A stretch of 64,000 nt of DNA from Paenibacillus xylanexedens. GTDB lineage: Bacteria > Bacillota > Bacilli > Paenibacillales > Paenibacillaceae. The notes under the pieces are model-generated. The model searched no databases, was not told where the DNA came from, and saw nothing but the letters and a program-made list of their open reading frames with translations. Position 1 is the stretch's first letter. The number at the start of each line of letters is the position of its first letter. Made by a program: the position numbers and the translations under genes. The DNA is taken from contig NZ_CP018620.1 of the NCBI RefSeq assembly GCF_001908275.1, positions 6,882,001-6,946,000 of the forward strand, in the 5' to 3' direction. This document shows, one piece after another, positions 18,743-31,093 of the stretch.

Positions 18743-18816
18743 CGCGCCCTGAGAGATTCGAACTCCCGGCCTTTTGATTCGTAGTCAAACGCTCTATCCA
18801 GCTGAGCTAAGGGCGC
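18743..18816 (-). tRNA. tRNA-Arg (ACG)
   Basis: Acceptor GCGCCCT / AGGGCGC, anticodon loop CTACGAA, T-loop GTTCGAATC. No encoded CCA. The A34 should be read as inosine. Confidence 0.95.
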
Positions 18817-18824
18817 AAAAATAT

Positions 18825-18899
18825 TGGAGCGGAAGACGGGAATCGAACCCGCGACCCTCGCCTTGGCAAGGCGATGCTCTACCGCTGAGCCACTTCCGC
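18825..18899 (-). tRNA. tRNA-Gly (GCC)
   Basis: Acceptor GCGGAAG / CTTCCGC, anticodon loop TTGCCAA, CCA encoded. Confidence 0.95.
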
Positions 18900-18909
18900 A
18901 AATAAAGGA

Positions 18910-18990
18910 TGCGCGTGGAGGGACTTGAACCCCCACGTCAAAGACGCTAGATCCTAAGTCTAGTGCGTCTGCCAATTCCGCCACACGCGC
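18910..18990 (-). tRNA. tRNA-Leu (TAG)
   Basis: 81 nt with an extended variable arm as expected for leucine. Acceptor GCGCGTG / CACGCGC, anticodon loop CTTAGGA. Confidence 0.95.
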
Positions 18991-18996
18991 ATATGA

Positions 18997-19072
18997 TGGT
19001 GAGTCATGAAGGGCTCGAACCTTCGACACCCTGATTAAAAGTCAGGTGCTCTACCAACTGAGCTAATGACTC
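18997..19072 (-). tRNA. tRNA-Lys (TTT)
   Basis: Acceptor GAGTCAT / ATGACTC, anticodon loop CTTTTAA, CCA encoded. Confidence 0.95.
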
Positions 19073-19081
19073 ATACTAAAA

Positions 19082-19156
19082 TGGCTGGGGATATAGGATT
19101 TGAACCTATGCATGACGGAGTCAAAGTCCGTTGCCTTACCGCTTGGCTAATCCCCA
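19082..19156 (-). tRNA. tRNA-Gln (TTG)
   Basis: Acceptor TGGGGAT / ATCCCCA, anticodon loop CTTTGAC, CCA encoded. Confidence 0.95.
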
Positions 19157-19165
19157 ATAAAAATA

Positions 19166-19241
19166 TGGTGGAGGCTGAGGGGATCGAACCCCCGACCCTC
19201 TGCTTGTAAGGCAGATGCTCTCCCAGCTGAGCTAAGCCTCC
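19166..19241 (-). tRNA. tRNA-Val (TAC)
   Basis: Acceptor GGAGGCT / AGCCTCC, anticodon loop CTTACAA, CCA encoded. Confidence 0.95.
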
Positions 19242-19248
19242 AACTATA

Positions 19249-19320
19249 TGACCCGTAGGGGATTCGAACCCCTGTTACCTCCGTGAAAGGGAGGTGTCTT
19301 AACCCCTTGACCAACGGGCC
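19249..19320 (-). tRNA. tRNA-Glu (TTC)
   Basis: Acceptor GGCCCGT / ACGGGTC (one G-U pair), anticodon loop CTTTCAC. No encoded CCA. Confidence 0.95.
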
Positions 19321-19330
19321 CCATTTCCAA

Positions 19331-19403
19331 AGCTCTCAACCGGGATCGAACCGGTGACCTCATCCTTACCATGGATGCACTCTACCTACTGAGCTATGAG
19401 AGC
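19331..19403 (-). tRNA. tRNA-Thr (GGT)
   Basis: Acceptor GCTCTCA / TGAGAGC, anticodon loop ATGGTAA between CATCC and GGATG. No encoded CCA. Confidence 0.92.
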
Positions 19404-19406
19404 AAA

Positions 19407-19482
19407 TGGCTCCCCGAACAGGGCTCGAACCTGTGACAACTCGATTAACAGTCGAGTGCTCTACCAACTGAGCTATCAGGGA
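19407..19482 (-). tRNA. tRNA-Asn (GTT)
   Basis: Acceptor TCCCTGA / TCGGGGA, anticodon loop CTGTTAA, CCA encoded. First of the eleven tRNAs after the distal 5S. Confidence 0.95.
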
Positions 19483-19566
19483 ATAATATGCATTTGCAGG
19501 GCAAATGCAATTCATCGTACAACGTCCACATGCAGAGCCTGTTTTCTATGTATGATGAAAGAGTTC

Positions 19567-19684
19567 GCTTGGCGGCGTCCTACTCTCCCAGGACCCTGCG
19601 GTCCAAGTACCATCGGCGCTAGAGGGCTTAACGGTCGTGTTCGGGATGGGTACGTGTGGAACCCCTCCGCTATCGCCACCAAAC
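19567..19684 (-). rRNA. rrf: 5S ribosomal RNA (distal copy)
   Basis: About 117 nt, minus strand, starting TTTGGTGGCGATAGCGGAGG, with CCATCCCGAACACGACCGTTAAG in the middle and ending GGACGCCGCCAAGC. Standard position after 23S. Differs at several bases from the copy at 23170. Confidence 0.97.
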
Positions 19685-19783
19685 GCGATTTGTCGAAGCA
19701 TAGCTTCTTGAAATCAGATATGGAACTGAAAATCATACACACGTTCTGTGATGTACCAATTTTCATTTCAGAGATCATTCTCT

Positions 19784-19816
19784 GAAAACTAGATTCGAAA
19801 CGAAACATGCGAATTA
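19784..19816 (-). repeat. 3' arm of pre-23S processing stem
   Basis: Minus strand TAATTCGCATGTTTCG then TTTCGAATCTAGTTTTC. It is complementary, with small bulges, to the segment upstream of 23S at 22898-22933. Together they would close a long helix around 23S, the usual RNase III-type processing substrate. Confidence 0.75.
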
Positions 19817-19827
19817 CAACTTGCTAT

Positions 19828-22755
<2,928 letters not shown>

Positions 22756-22897
22756 TTGTTCCGGTTTCGGTCGCTCGCTTCCCTTGGTTTGCTTGCGCAA
22801 AGCCAAAAGTCGCTCTCACTCGATACCATCACAAAAGCAATTTAACTACCTTTATACACTTGACTTGTTTACACAAGTTCAACTTAAAGGAATGTTC

Positions 22898-22933
22898 TAA
22901 TTCGCGTTTGTTTCGTTTCGATATCTAGTTTTC
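22898..22933 (-). repeat. 5' arm of pre-23S processing stem
   Basis: Minus strand GAAAACTAGATATCGAAACG then AAACAAACGCGAATTA, complementary to 19784-19816 on the other side of 23S. Confidence 0.75.
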
Positions 22934-22958
22934 AAAGAACAAACTTGTAAAACATTTT

Positions 22959-23034
22959 TGGTGGAGCCAAGCGGGATCGAACCGCTGACCTCCTGCTTGC
23001 AAGGCAGGCGCTCTCCCAGCTGAGCTATGGCCCC
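22959..23034 (-). tRNA. tRNA-Ala (TGC)
   Basis: Acceptor GGGGCCA / TGGCTCC, anticodon loop CTTGCAA, CCA encoded. Lies in the 16S-23S spacer. Confidence 0.96.
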
Positions 23035-23056
23035 ATATAAAGTTAAAAGGTATAGA

Positions 23057-23133
23057 TGGTGGGCCCTGGTGGACTCGAACCACCGGCCTCACCCTTATCA
23101 GAGGTGCGCTCTAACCAACTGAGCTAAGGGCCC
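23057..23133 (-). tRNA. tRNA-Ile (GAT)
   Basis: Acceptor GGGCCCT / AGGGCCC, anticodon loop CTGATAA, CCA encoded. Lies in the 16S-23S spacer. Confidence 0.96.
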
Positions 23134-23169
23134 ACATTACATATACTATTTGAACCCAAAATGGGTTAC

Positions 23170-23287
23170 GCTTGGCGGCGTTCTACTCTCCCAGGACCCT
23201 GCGGTCCAAGTACCATTGACGCTGAAGGGCTTAACGGTCGTGTTCGGGATGGGAACGTGTGGAACCCCTTCGCTATCGCCACCAAAC
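23170..23287 (-). rRNA. rrf: 5S ribosomal RNA located between 16S and tRNA-Ile
   Basis: Complete 5S gene (starts TTTGGTGGCGATAGCG, ends GCCGCCAAGC) sitting in the 16S-23S spacer, an atypical position. Compared with the distal copy it has matched changes, such as CGAAGGGGTTCC for CGGAGGGGTTCC with CTTCAGCG for CTCTAGCG, which keep the helices. It therefore looks functional rather than decayed. Confidence 0.95.
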
Positions 23288-23307
23288 GTTTGAGAGTTTG
23301 AGCTCTC

Positions 23308-23328
23308 AAAACTGAGCAACGAGTGAGT
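23308..23328 (-). repeat. 3' arm of pre-16S processing stem
   Basis: Minus strand ACTCACTCGTTGCTCAGTTT (21 nt in total) pairs with the leader segment 25122-25142 with one mismatch, enclosing 16S. Confidence 0.8.
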
Positions 23329-23441
23329 TGCTTGTGCTCTTCATTTCATCCACACCGAAGTGACGGACCAAAATGAATCGCTGTTGCAGGTTCTAAGAAT
23401 CTGCGTATTTGAATGTTTCCGTTGCAGGAAACGATTCTCCA

Positions 23442-24998
<1,557 letters not shown>

Positions 24999-25121
24999 GT
25001 ATTGAAAAGAGCGATAAGCTCATTTTGAATCTGACGAGATTAAAAATCTCATTTGTGCTCCAGTCGATCCAAGCCAAGGCTTGTTTCAAACTTTCGCGTT
25101 CATTCTGCAAGCAGAATGTTT

Positions 25122-25142
25122 ACTCACTCGTTGTTCAGTTTT
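25122..25142 (-). repeat. 5' arm of pre-16S processing stem
   Basis: Minus strand AAAACTGAACAACGAGTGAG (21 nt in total), pairing with 23308-23328 at 20 of 21 positions. Confidence 0.8.
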
Positions 25143-25200
25143 CAAAGATCAAACATTCAATTTAGTGCTGTTTTTCATGCTGTCGTCGTTTCAGCGGCGA

Positions 25201-25236
25201 CTTTTATAATATATCATGTTGAAGTTCTCTTTGCAA
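25201..25236 (-). promoter_or_regulatory. rrn P promoter
   Basis: Minus strand TTGCAA (25236-25231), 17 bp, TATATT (25213-25208), with the start expected near 25201. The upstream flank is very A-rich. A second rrn promoter further upstream was not identified. Confidence 0.7.
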
Positions 25237-25477
25237 GCATTATTTTTTCGATTATTTTCAATCGCTTTATTTTCATGCTTGTTTCGGTGAACCGCTCCTA
25301 AAAAAGGAACGAAAATTAATTTACCATATGAAATTAGAAAGGTCAACCCTTTTTCGACAAAAAGTATGAACCCCTCAGCAATTTCAGCATTATCATGGTT
25401 CAGAGGTACAGCACCCGCTATGAAGAGCCGCACCTCACTTCCACTACTATACAGCGAATATATGACCAGCTTCAGCA

Positions 25478-25708
25478 TTATGGCTTCGACTTTTTCAGCT
25501 TCCCACCTCTTGCATACTTGGACAACTCTTTTGGCGGGGCAAAGCGTGCATACATGCGGAACACAGTCTTATATCGGCTCGCGATAGCATATTTGATCTC
25601 TTGGTCAAGACGATTATCACTTAGATCGAAAAGCATCTCATCTAATTCTTTACGCAGCACATAGTCTAGTTCCTTGCATTCCTTCTCGTTAAACAACATA
25701 CCCAGCAT
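25478..25708 (-). CDS. Conserved-looking small hypothetical protein
   Basis: 76 aa, not recognised. It is charged and predicted mostly helical (NEKECKELDYVLRKELDEML, LDQEIKYAIASRYKTVF, RMYARFAPPKELSKY), with a basic C-terminal tail GGKLKKSKP and no signal peptide or membrane helix. The ATG at 25708 is chosen because AAGGAG lies 8 nt before it; a longer reading to 25858 has no ribosome site and poor composition. It lies between the rrn operon and the spoIIM-like gene on the same strand and could be co-transcribed with the latter (154 bp gap). Confidence 0.75.
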   Translation of the reverse strand: MLGMLFNEKECKELDYVLRKELDEMLFDLSDNRLDQEIKYAIASRYKTVFRMYARFAPPKELSKYARGGKLKKSKP

Positions 25709-25862
25709 TAGAGTTCTCCTTTTTGTGCATAGCCTCTTTATCACACTTACACAAGTTTCATGCAACACCCCGTGCATTCGCTTTTGTGGGGTACTGCTGG
25801 AACCCGTTTTATTGTTATGGTCAACTTTCTGAAAATTTATGAATGCCAACCAGCACAAAATT

Positions 25863-26480
25863 TTATCCTCTCACCAGAGTATACGTAAGTGTGCTTTCGA
25901 TGATTGCTGCTACAAGAAGCAAGATGACAACCCAAAAGGATGCCGTTAACGTCCTATTCATGAATACTCTCCACCGGGTACCCATCGTATTTCGCTTGTC
26001 ACTTCCAAGTTGTGCAAGGCTTTTGATAACCAGACCACCAAACTTCAGTCCGAAGGCGCAAGCAATAATTATGACCGGAATTTCAATAATGCCATGCGGA
26101 AGTAAACCTTTAACCACAAAATCATAGAAGCTTGCTCCATAATTCATCGTGGTGTGCACCACAAATCCAAGGACCATCCCATTGATCAGCAGGAAGATGA
26201 CAGGCAGAATTCCGAAGAATATACCGGCATAGATGACAAGTACACTTTTGATGGCATTATTGAAAAAGATAAACAGGAAGAAGTTCCATTGCACATTGCC
26301 CCCCTGCTCCAGCCGTTCACTGACTTCACGTAATCCTCCGATTTGGTTCAACAATAGTTCTTCCAGTGGCCCTGTACTCACCCACCCTGCTCCTATACCA
26401 ACAGCAAACAAAACTACGGACCAGATTAATGCACTGCGGATGGAACCAAGATCTCTAAGAAATGTACTGAATTTTAACAT
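25863..26480 (-). CDS. SpoIIM/DUF95-family integral membrane protein
   Basis: 205 aa with about five membrane helices (near 17-35, 65-90, 95-118, 130-150 and 178-200). The motif GLLPHGIIEIPVIIIA in the centre is the signature of the stage II sporulation protein M/DUF95 family. In B. subtilis SpoIIM acts with SpoIID and SpoIIP in septal peptidoglycan removal at engulfment, but family members also exist outside sporulation, and the true spoIIM usually sits elsewhere, so the precise role is uncertain. AGGAGG lies at the expected distance before the ATG. It is divergent from pdaB, a spore gene, which supports a sporulation link. Confidence 0.85.
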   Translation of the reverse strand: MLKFSTFLRDLGSIRSALIWSVVLFAVGIGAGWVSTGPLEELLLNQIGGLREVSERLEQGGNVQWNFFLFIFFNNAIKSVLVIYAGIFFGILPVIFLLINGMVLGFVVHTTMNYGASFYDFVVKGLLPHGIIEIPVIIIACAFGLKFGGLVIKSLAQLGSDKRNTMGTRWRVFMNRTLTASFWVVILLLVAAIIESTLTYTLVRG

Positions 26481-26602
26481 AATAACCTCCTGTAGAATCT
26501 AAAATGATGGACAAACAAGGTTCCGTTACGAATAACTGGGGAGTACGAGCATACATTGGAGAGTAAACAAGCATTTCTTATGGGAGAGGGGCGCTTATTG
26601 AA

Positions 26603-27379
26603 ATGAACTCGTTCTATGTATTTAGCGGCAAAAAGATTAAACGGTACCTGATTGTCCTCGTTGCTGCCATCTTTGCGATCGGTATTATTTATCTGGAGAG
26701 AGGCAATGTCTCCGTATTCTCGGAGGAAGCACCATCAGCCGTCTACAGCGTTCCAACCGAGAAGAAGGTAATCGCACTTACCTTTGACATTAGCTGGGGG
26801 GATAAACGGACAGAGCCGATTCTGAAAGTTCTTCAGGAAAATAAAGTGCAGAAGGCAACCTTTTTCCTTTCCTCCCCCTGGAGCAAGACACACCCCGAAA
26901 TTGTTACTGCCATCAAAGAGGCAGGATATGAAATTGGCAGCCATGGTCACAAACATGAGAACTACAGCAGCCTGACCGAAGAAGAAATACGCAAAGAAAT
27001 TTCGACAGCTCATAGCATTTTAACCGATTTAACGGGAAAAGAACCGAAATTACTACGTCTGCCCAACGGGGACTTTGACAAGCGAGTGCTTCAGGTAGCC
27101 AATAGTCTGAATTATCAGGTTGTGCAGTGGGATACCGACTCCTTGGATTGGAAAAATCCTGGTGTACAGACCATTGTTGATCGCGTAGTAAGCAAGGCAC
27201 ATCCAGGGGACATCGTACTGCTGCATGCAAGCGATTCTTCTAAACAAACGCATGAAGCACTCCCTGTCATTATCGACAAATTAAAAAACCAGGGCTATGA
27301 ATTCGTAACCGTGTCTGAGTTGCTTAACCATTCCAGTGTAGAAGGTAAGGAAGTTCGTGATCAAGCCAGCGGTCAATAA
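26603..27379 (+). CDS. pdaB: Polysaccharide deacetylase family protein PdaB (sporulation)
   Basis: Predicted peptidoglycan or chitooligosaccharide deacetylase of the NodB family needed for stable spores in Bacillus. It has 258 aa: an N-terminal membrane anchor (YLIVLVAAIFAIGIIYL, about 14-32), then a NodB domain with TFDISWGDKRTEPIL (catalytic Asp region, near 60), GSHGHKHENY (metal His pair, near 112), RLPNGDFDKRVL and LLHASDSSKQTHEALP near the end. The segment DISWGDKR and overall layout match B. subtilis PdaB. Followed by a terminator shared with the convergent kbaA. Confidence 0.93.
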   Translation: MNSFYVFSGKKIKRYLIVLVAAIFAIGIIYLERGNVSVFSEEAPSAVYSVPTEKKVIALTFDISWGDKRTEPILKVLQENKVQKATFFLSSPWSKTHPEIVTAIKEAGYEIGSHGHKHENYSSLTEEEIRKEISTAHSILTDLTGKEPKLLRLPNGDFDKRVLQVANSLNYQVVQWDTDSLDWKNPGVQTIVDRVVSKAHPGDIVLLHASDSSKQTHEALPVIIDKLKNQGYEFVTVSELLNHSSVEGKEVRDQASGQ

Positions 27380-27440
27380 TTGGTAGATTGCTTGGGCTAT
27401 AGCTCTAATACGAGTGTAAAATACGAGTGTAAAAGTTGAA

Positions 27441-27468
27441 AAGAGCTAACCAGGTTAGCTCTTTTTGG
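27441..27468. terminator. Bidirectional terminator between pdaB and kbaA
   Basis: AGAGCTAACC / GGTTAGCTCT stem with TTTTT on the plus side and TTTT on the minus side. Just before it there is a short direct repeat TACGAGTGTAAAA (two copies, about 27410-27434). Confidence 0.75.
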
Positions 27469-27492
27469 TATGTTTTTTATGCAAAATGAATT

Positions 27493-28125
27493 CTATGCTC
27501 GGCTTTCTTTCAACTGTTCTGCCTTTCCACTTACACTCCGGTTCGTCGATACATCCACCAGCCTGTGCAATATCAGCATTTGGTATGCATTACATAGGAG
27601 CAAGGGAACCACAATAAATATGGTTGCAGCATTCACATCAATACGTAATACGCCGATCGTCTCCACTATGGTAACGGCAATCATGAAAAAGAGTGTAGGT
27701 ACGAGCGCGGAGATATGAGTCAGCTTTACTTTAACGTAAGCGGTAACAATTGCAGCTGCCAAAATAATGATACCTAACACAATATCCGATATACGCTCCC
27801 GGTCTCCCCCAACAAACAAACGTAAAAACATCACGTCAAGCAGGGCTAACACCGTTAGTACAATCTGCACGATCTGCCAACCGCGCTTTGGAAATACACC
27901 TTTACCCATATAATTCAATATCAGATATGCAAAGAAACCCATTTGTGAATACACGCTGATCATAACCCCTGATCCAAATAAGATCAAAAGATACAGAAGA
28001 AAATCATTCAATCCATTTGTTTTCTCCCCGTTCACCAGCATCATAATCAATCCTGTGCCCAATGCTCCCGCGGCCCCAATAAGCAAGGCTGTCCAAAACA
28101 GGAAAAACCATCTACGTAAATTCAA
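27493..28125 (-). CDS. kbaA: KinB-signalling pathway activation protein
   Basis: 210-aa integral membrane protein with about six helices. In B. subtilis KbaA is required for KinB kinase to feed the Spo0 phosphorelay. Recognised from the N-terminal RRWFFLFWTALLIGAAGALGTG, the middle MGFFAYLILNYMGKGVFPKRGW, and its position between pdaB and gerD, identical to B. subtilis. The cytoplasmic tail is short and polar. Convergent with pdaB, divergent from gerD. Confidence 0.9.
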   Translation of the reverse strand: MNLRRWFFLFWTALLIGAAGALGTGLIMMLVNGEKTNGLNDFLLYLLILFGSGVMISVYSQMGFFAYLILNYMGKGVFPKRGWQIVQIVLTVLALLDVMFLRLFVGGDRERISDIVLGIIILAAAIVTAYVKVKLTHISALVPTLFFMIAVTIVETIGVLRIDVNAATIFIVVPLLLCNAYQMLILHRLVDVSTNRSVSGKAEQLKESRA

Positions 28126-28250
28126 ATGTTTTCCACCCCCGAGTGTTTATTTTACCAACCTTCTCAGCAAAAAACCATCATTGCTCAACATATTTCCCCC
28201 TTTCCCATCACATACTACATCCAGTATCTAATCAAGGAGGGATTGTACAC

Positions 28251-29003
28251 ATGAAACGGCCTTTGTGGCAGCTATGCTGTGTCGTACTGGGGCTATCCGT
28301 CATGCTTGCCGGCTGCGGTTCAGATCAGAGTTCTTCGCCTCCTCAGGGCAGTTATAAAGAGATGAAAACAATGGTTGTAGATATTTTGAAAAGTGATGAA
28401 GGCAAGAAAGCGGTGGAGGAAGCTCTTACAGGTCAAAGCTCATCCAGCGGAAGCAGCGGTTCTGAAGAAGGCGGCGGTTCGGGTGGTGCTTCAGGATCCA
28501 TTGGTATGAAAATGTTAATGCCTGTGCAATCTTCGGAACAAATACGTATTGCAGTAAAAGATACCATCACAGCTCCCGAATATAAGAAGGAATTCGAAAA
28601 GATCATGACCGATCCGCAGTTTGCGGGTGAATTTGCCAAAGTGATCAACGCACAAAGCAAACAACTTCATATGCAATTAATTAAAGATCCCACATATCAA
28701 AAATCTGTTGAAGACATCATGAAGTCACCTGAGGTATCCAAGATGTTCATGGATATGACGAAGACTCCGGATTATCGTAAACAGACCATGACTGTCATGC
28801 AGGAAGTGATGCAAAACCCGTTGTTCCGCATGGAAGTACTCACTTTGCTCAAGAAGGTAGTACAGGACGAATTGCAACCCAAAGTGGAAAGTGGCGGAAA
28901 ACAGGGGGAAGAGCAAGGCGGACAACAAGACGGTCAGGGCGAAGGTGGAAGTGATGGCGGAGATGGTGGAAGTGGAGATTCTGGCAGCGGTGGAGGTTCA
29001 TAA
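28251..29003 (+). CDS. gerD: Spore germination lipoprotein GerD
   Basis: Inner spore membrane lipoprotein that helps cluster nutrient germinant receptors. It has 250 aa. The signal peptide has a lipobox (LSVMLAGCGSDQ, lipidated Cys near residue 22). The core is helical with repeated YKKEFEKIMTDP, YQKSVEDIMKSP and YRKQTMTVMQ patterns. The C-terminal tail is very rich in Gly, Ser, Asp, Glu and Gln, and there is a Ser/Gly linker near 62-85. AAGGAGGG lies 9 nt before the ATG at 28251; the longer reading from 28143 lacks a ribosome site. The terminator at 29034-29066 follows. Confidence 0.93.
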   Translation: MKRPLWQLCCVVLGLSVMLAGCGSDQSSSPPQGSYKEMKTMVVDILKSDEGKKAVEEALTGQSSSSGSSGSEEGGGSGGASGSIGMKMLMPVQSSEQIRIAVKDTITAPEYKKEFEKIMTDPQFAGEFAKVINAQSKQLHMQLIKDPTYQKSVEDIMKSPEVSKMFMDMTKTPDYRKQTMTVMQEVMQNPLFRMEVLTLLKKVVQDELQPKVESGGKQGEEQGGQQDGQGEGGSDGGDGGSGDSGSGGGS

Positions 29004-29033
29004 ACAGTAGATGTTGGTATATTACAGAAACTG

Positions 29034-29066
29034 AAAAGCCTGCATCCGAATGGACGCAGGCTTTAT
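29034..29066. terminator. Bidirectional terminator between gerD and salA
   Basis: AAAGCCTGCATCC / GGACGCAGGCTTT with TTATTTG on the plus side. The minus side ends TTTTCAG. Confidence 0.75.
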
Positions 29067-29089
29067 TTGTATTTATAACACTCATACCA

Positions 29090-30190
29090 TTAGAATTTGG
29101 ATTCAATGGACCGGGCAACTTCATCGTAGATAGCCCCTATACGGGAATCAGCTTTGTATACAGAAGGTGAGAAATCAGGCTCGGAAGGATGATTATCCGG
29201 CGTGCCTAATGGAATCTGGGCAAGCAGGCTTGTATGCAGACTTTCCGCAAGTCTTCCCCCGCCTCCACGACCAAAGACATAATCCTTCTCTCCGCAACTG
29301 CCACACTCATAGTACGCCATATTCTCAACCACACCAAGTAACTCATGATCGGTCTGAATGGCCATCGCACCCGCACGTGCTGCGACAAAAGCTGCCGTTG
29401 CATGCGGCGTGGTAACGATGATTTCCTTACTCTGTGGCAACATCTGATGCACATCCAAAGCAACATCTCCCGTACCTGGGGGCAAATCCAGTAATATATA
29501 ATCCAATTCGCCCCACTGGACATCCGTAAAGAATTGACGCAGCATCCGACCTAGCATGGGTCCACGCCAGATTACCGGGTTGTTCTCCCGAATAAAGAAG
29601 CCCATCGACATGACTTTGACGCCAAAACGTTCAACCGGTTGAATAACGCCATCTTCAACGACCGGATATTCTTCAATCCCCATCATGTCGGGTACACTGA
29701 AGCCATAGATATCCGCATCAATTAAGCCCACTTTCTTGCCTTGACGTGCCAAGGCTGCAGCCAGATTAACGGTTACCGTTGATTTACCAACGCCACCTTT
29801 ACCACTGGCCACAGCAATAAAACGAACACCTGATTCAGGACTTAACAGCTCATGTCCATCCAGACCCGCTGCGTGACCTTTTACGAGCACTTCGTCCCGA
29901 TCTGGCTCATTATCGGGTTGTCCCATATTCAGGCTCTCACGATCATGCTCAGAAGCTGCACGCACACGAATATGTACATCCTTCAGTCCGTGCTGGGACA
30001 ACAGATTACGCGCTGCATCACTCAAAGCTGTTGTATCCTCAGGTCGATTTTCCAGTGTCACTATGGTCAGAGCCACATGATTTTCTTTCACCATAATATC
30101 TCGAAACCATTCCAGTTCGGTCAGACTTACTCCCAATTGTGGTTCTTGTAATGGCTGTAATAGTTCAAGTATCTGTTCTTTTGATAACAT
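29090..30190 (-). CDS. salA: Mrp/NBP35-family P-loop ATPase (SalA-like)
   Basis: 366 aa. An N-terminal DUF59/MIP18-type domain (about 1-95) is followed by a Mrp ATPase with deviant Walker A SGKGGVGKSTVTVNLA near 130, GLIDADIYGFSVPDMMG, DLPPGTGDVALDVHQ near 232 and the C-x2-C pair YYECGSCGEKDYVFG. Family members carry or insert Fe-S clusters; in B. subtilis SalA indirectly controls protease genes through scoC. The position next to gerD and cwlD is the same as in B. subtilis. Which role applies here cannot be told from sequence. Confidence 0.93.
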   Translation of the reverse strand: MLSKEQILELLQPLQEPQLGVSLTELEWFRDIMVKENHVALTIVTLENRPEDTTALSDAARNLLSQHGLKDVHIRVRAASEHDRESLNMGQPDNEPDRDEVLVKGHAAGLDGHELLSPESGVRFIAVASGKGGVGKSTVTVNLAAALARQGKKVGLIDADIYGFSVPDMMGIEEYPVVEDGVIQPVERFGVKVMSMGFFIRENNPVIWRGPMLGRMLRQFFTDVQWGELDYILLDLPPGTGDVALDVHQMLPQSKEIIVTTPHATAAFVAARAGAMAIQTDHELLGVVENMAYYECGSCGEKDYVFGRGGGGRLAESLHTSLLAQIPLGTPDNHPSEPDFSPSVYKADSRIGAIYDEVARSIESKF

Positions 30191-30269
30191 CAGACAGCAC
30201 CTCAGCTTTATCTATTGGCATGTAATTAGGTATGCTGATCCAATTATATCATTACCTTTCTTGTTCTGA

Positions 30270-31025
30270 CTAACTTTTAGATCGTTCTCCTGAGGAATAT
30301 CTGAGAATTCCATTATAGATCGATGCAGCTACCTTGCGTTGATAAGCTTCGTCGGCAAGCATACGTGCCTCTTCCGGATGAGAAAGGAAACCCACTTCTA
30401 CCAGCGCTGAAGGGATCTTCAGAGCCTGTAACAGATAAACCGTATTCACCGTTTTGGCGATTCGATCTGTATTCTCCAGATTACGAACCATCTCTTGTTG
30501 AAGCAGATTAGCCAAACCTTCGTTATCCGGATGGTTAGTTGTATAGAAAACCTGCGCTCCACTCCATCGGTTGGATGGGACACTGTTCATGTGAATGCTG
30601 ATAAAGAGATCTGCTTGCTTATCCTCTATCCGTCGTACTCTTTGTTTCAGATCTTCCGTCTTGCGTTTGGAGTACCCCTTGGTGTCCGATTCCGCCAAAT
30701 CAGTGTCTATTTCTCGTGTCATAACCACTAAGGCCCCTGCCTGTTGCAAATAATCTCTCACATACAGGGCGATAGACAGGTTGATATCTTTTTCAATAAC
30801 CCCCTGTTTACTCACCGCTCCTCCATCTGGTCCTCCGTGTCCTGCATCAATGGCAATGACTTTACCCGCCATCGGCAAACTCCAATAACCTGACGTCTTA
30901 GCGGAAGGCAGTTCATAGGACATTACCGCCACTAACATGGCCAGTAGACAGAGACTCAGCATGACCCTTTTGATTGTTTTTAGCCTAATCCAGACTACAA
31001 AGTGTTTCCCCATATTTTTACGCAT
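30270..31025 (-). CDS. cwlD: N-acetylmuramoyl-L-alanine amidase CwlD (spore cortex)
   Basis: Cleaves the peptide from muramic acid in cortex peptidoglycan so that muramic-delta-lactam can form, which is needed for germination. It has 251 aa. The N-terminal membrane segment (VMLSLCLLAMLVAVM, about 21-35) precedes an Amidase_3 domain with the zinc ligands in IDAGHGGPDGGA near 60, the Glu of VIEKDINLSI and the His of FISIHMNSVP, ending in EVGFLSHPEEARML. GAGGTGG lies 7 nt before the ATG. PdaA-type deacetylase, its partner in Bacillus, is not in the window (PdaB is a different family member). Confidence 0.95.
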   Translation of the reverse strand: MRKNMGKHFVVWIRLKTIKRVMLSLCLLAMLVAVMSYELPSAKTSGYWSLPMAGKVIAIDAGHGGPDGGAVSKQGVIEKDINLSIALYVRDYLQQAGALVVMTREIDTDLAESDTKGYSKRKTEDLKQRVRRIEDKQADLFISIHMNSVPSNRWSGAQVFYTTNHPDNEGLANLLQQEMVRNLENTDRIAKTVNTVYLLQALKIPSALVEVGFLSHPEEARMLADEAYQRKVAASIYNGILRYSSGERSKS

Positions 31026-31093
31026 AAAAAAACCACCTCGTCCCTATAAATGACTCTAATCATCTATATGGGACAAGATGGACAAATATACCG

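Larger units (their letters stand above)
24999..25477 (-). promoter_or_regulatory. rRNA operon leader and upstream region
   Basis: Untranslated leader of the rrn operon from about 25200 to 24999, containing the 16S processing arm (25122-25142). It also has a boxA-like region GATCTTTGAAAACTGAAC that resembles spacers elsewhere in the operon. Upstream of the promoter (25237-25330) the DNA is A/T-rich, as for an UP element. A GTTCC..GGAGCGG imperfect hairpin near 25292-25312 could end the gene at 25478. No gene seen. Confidence 0.6.

Noticed and set aside
18715..19029. 104-codon frame across four tRNA genes
   Set aside because: The DNA is fully explained by tRNA-Arg, Gly, Leu and neighbours.
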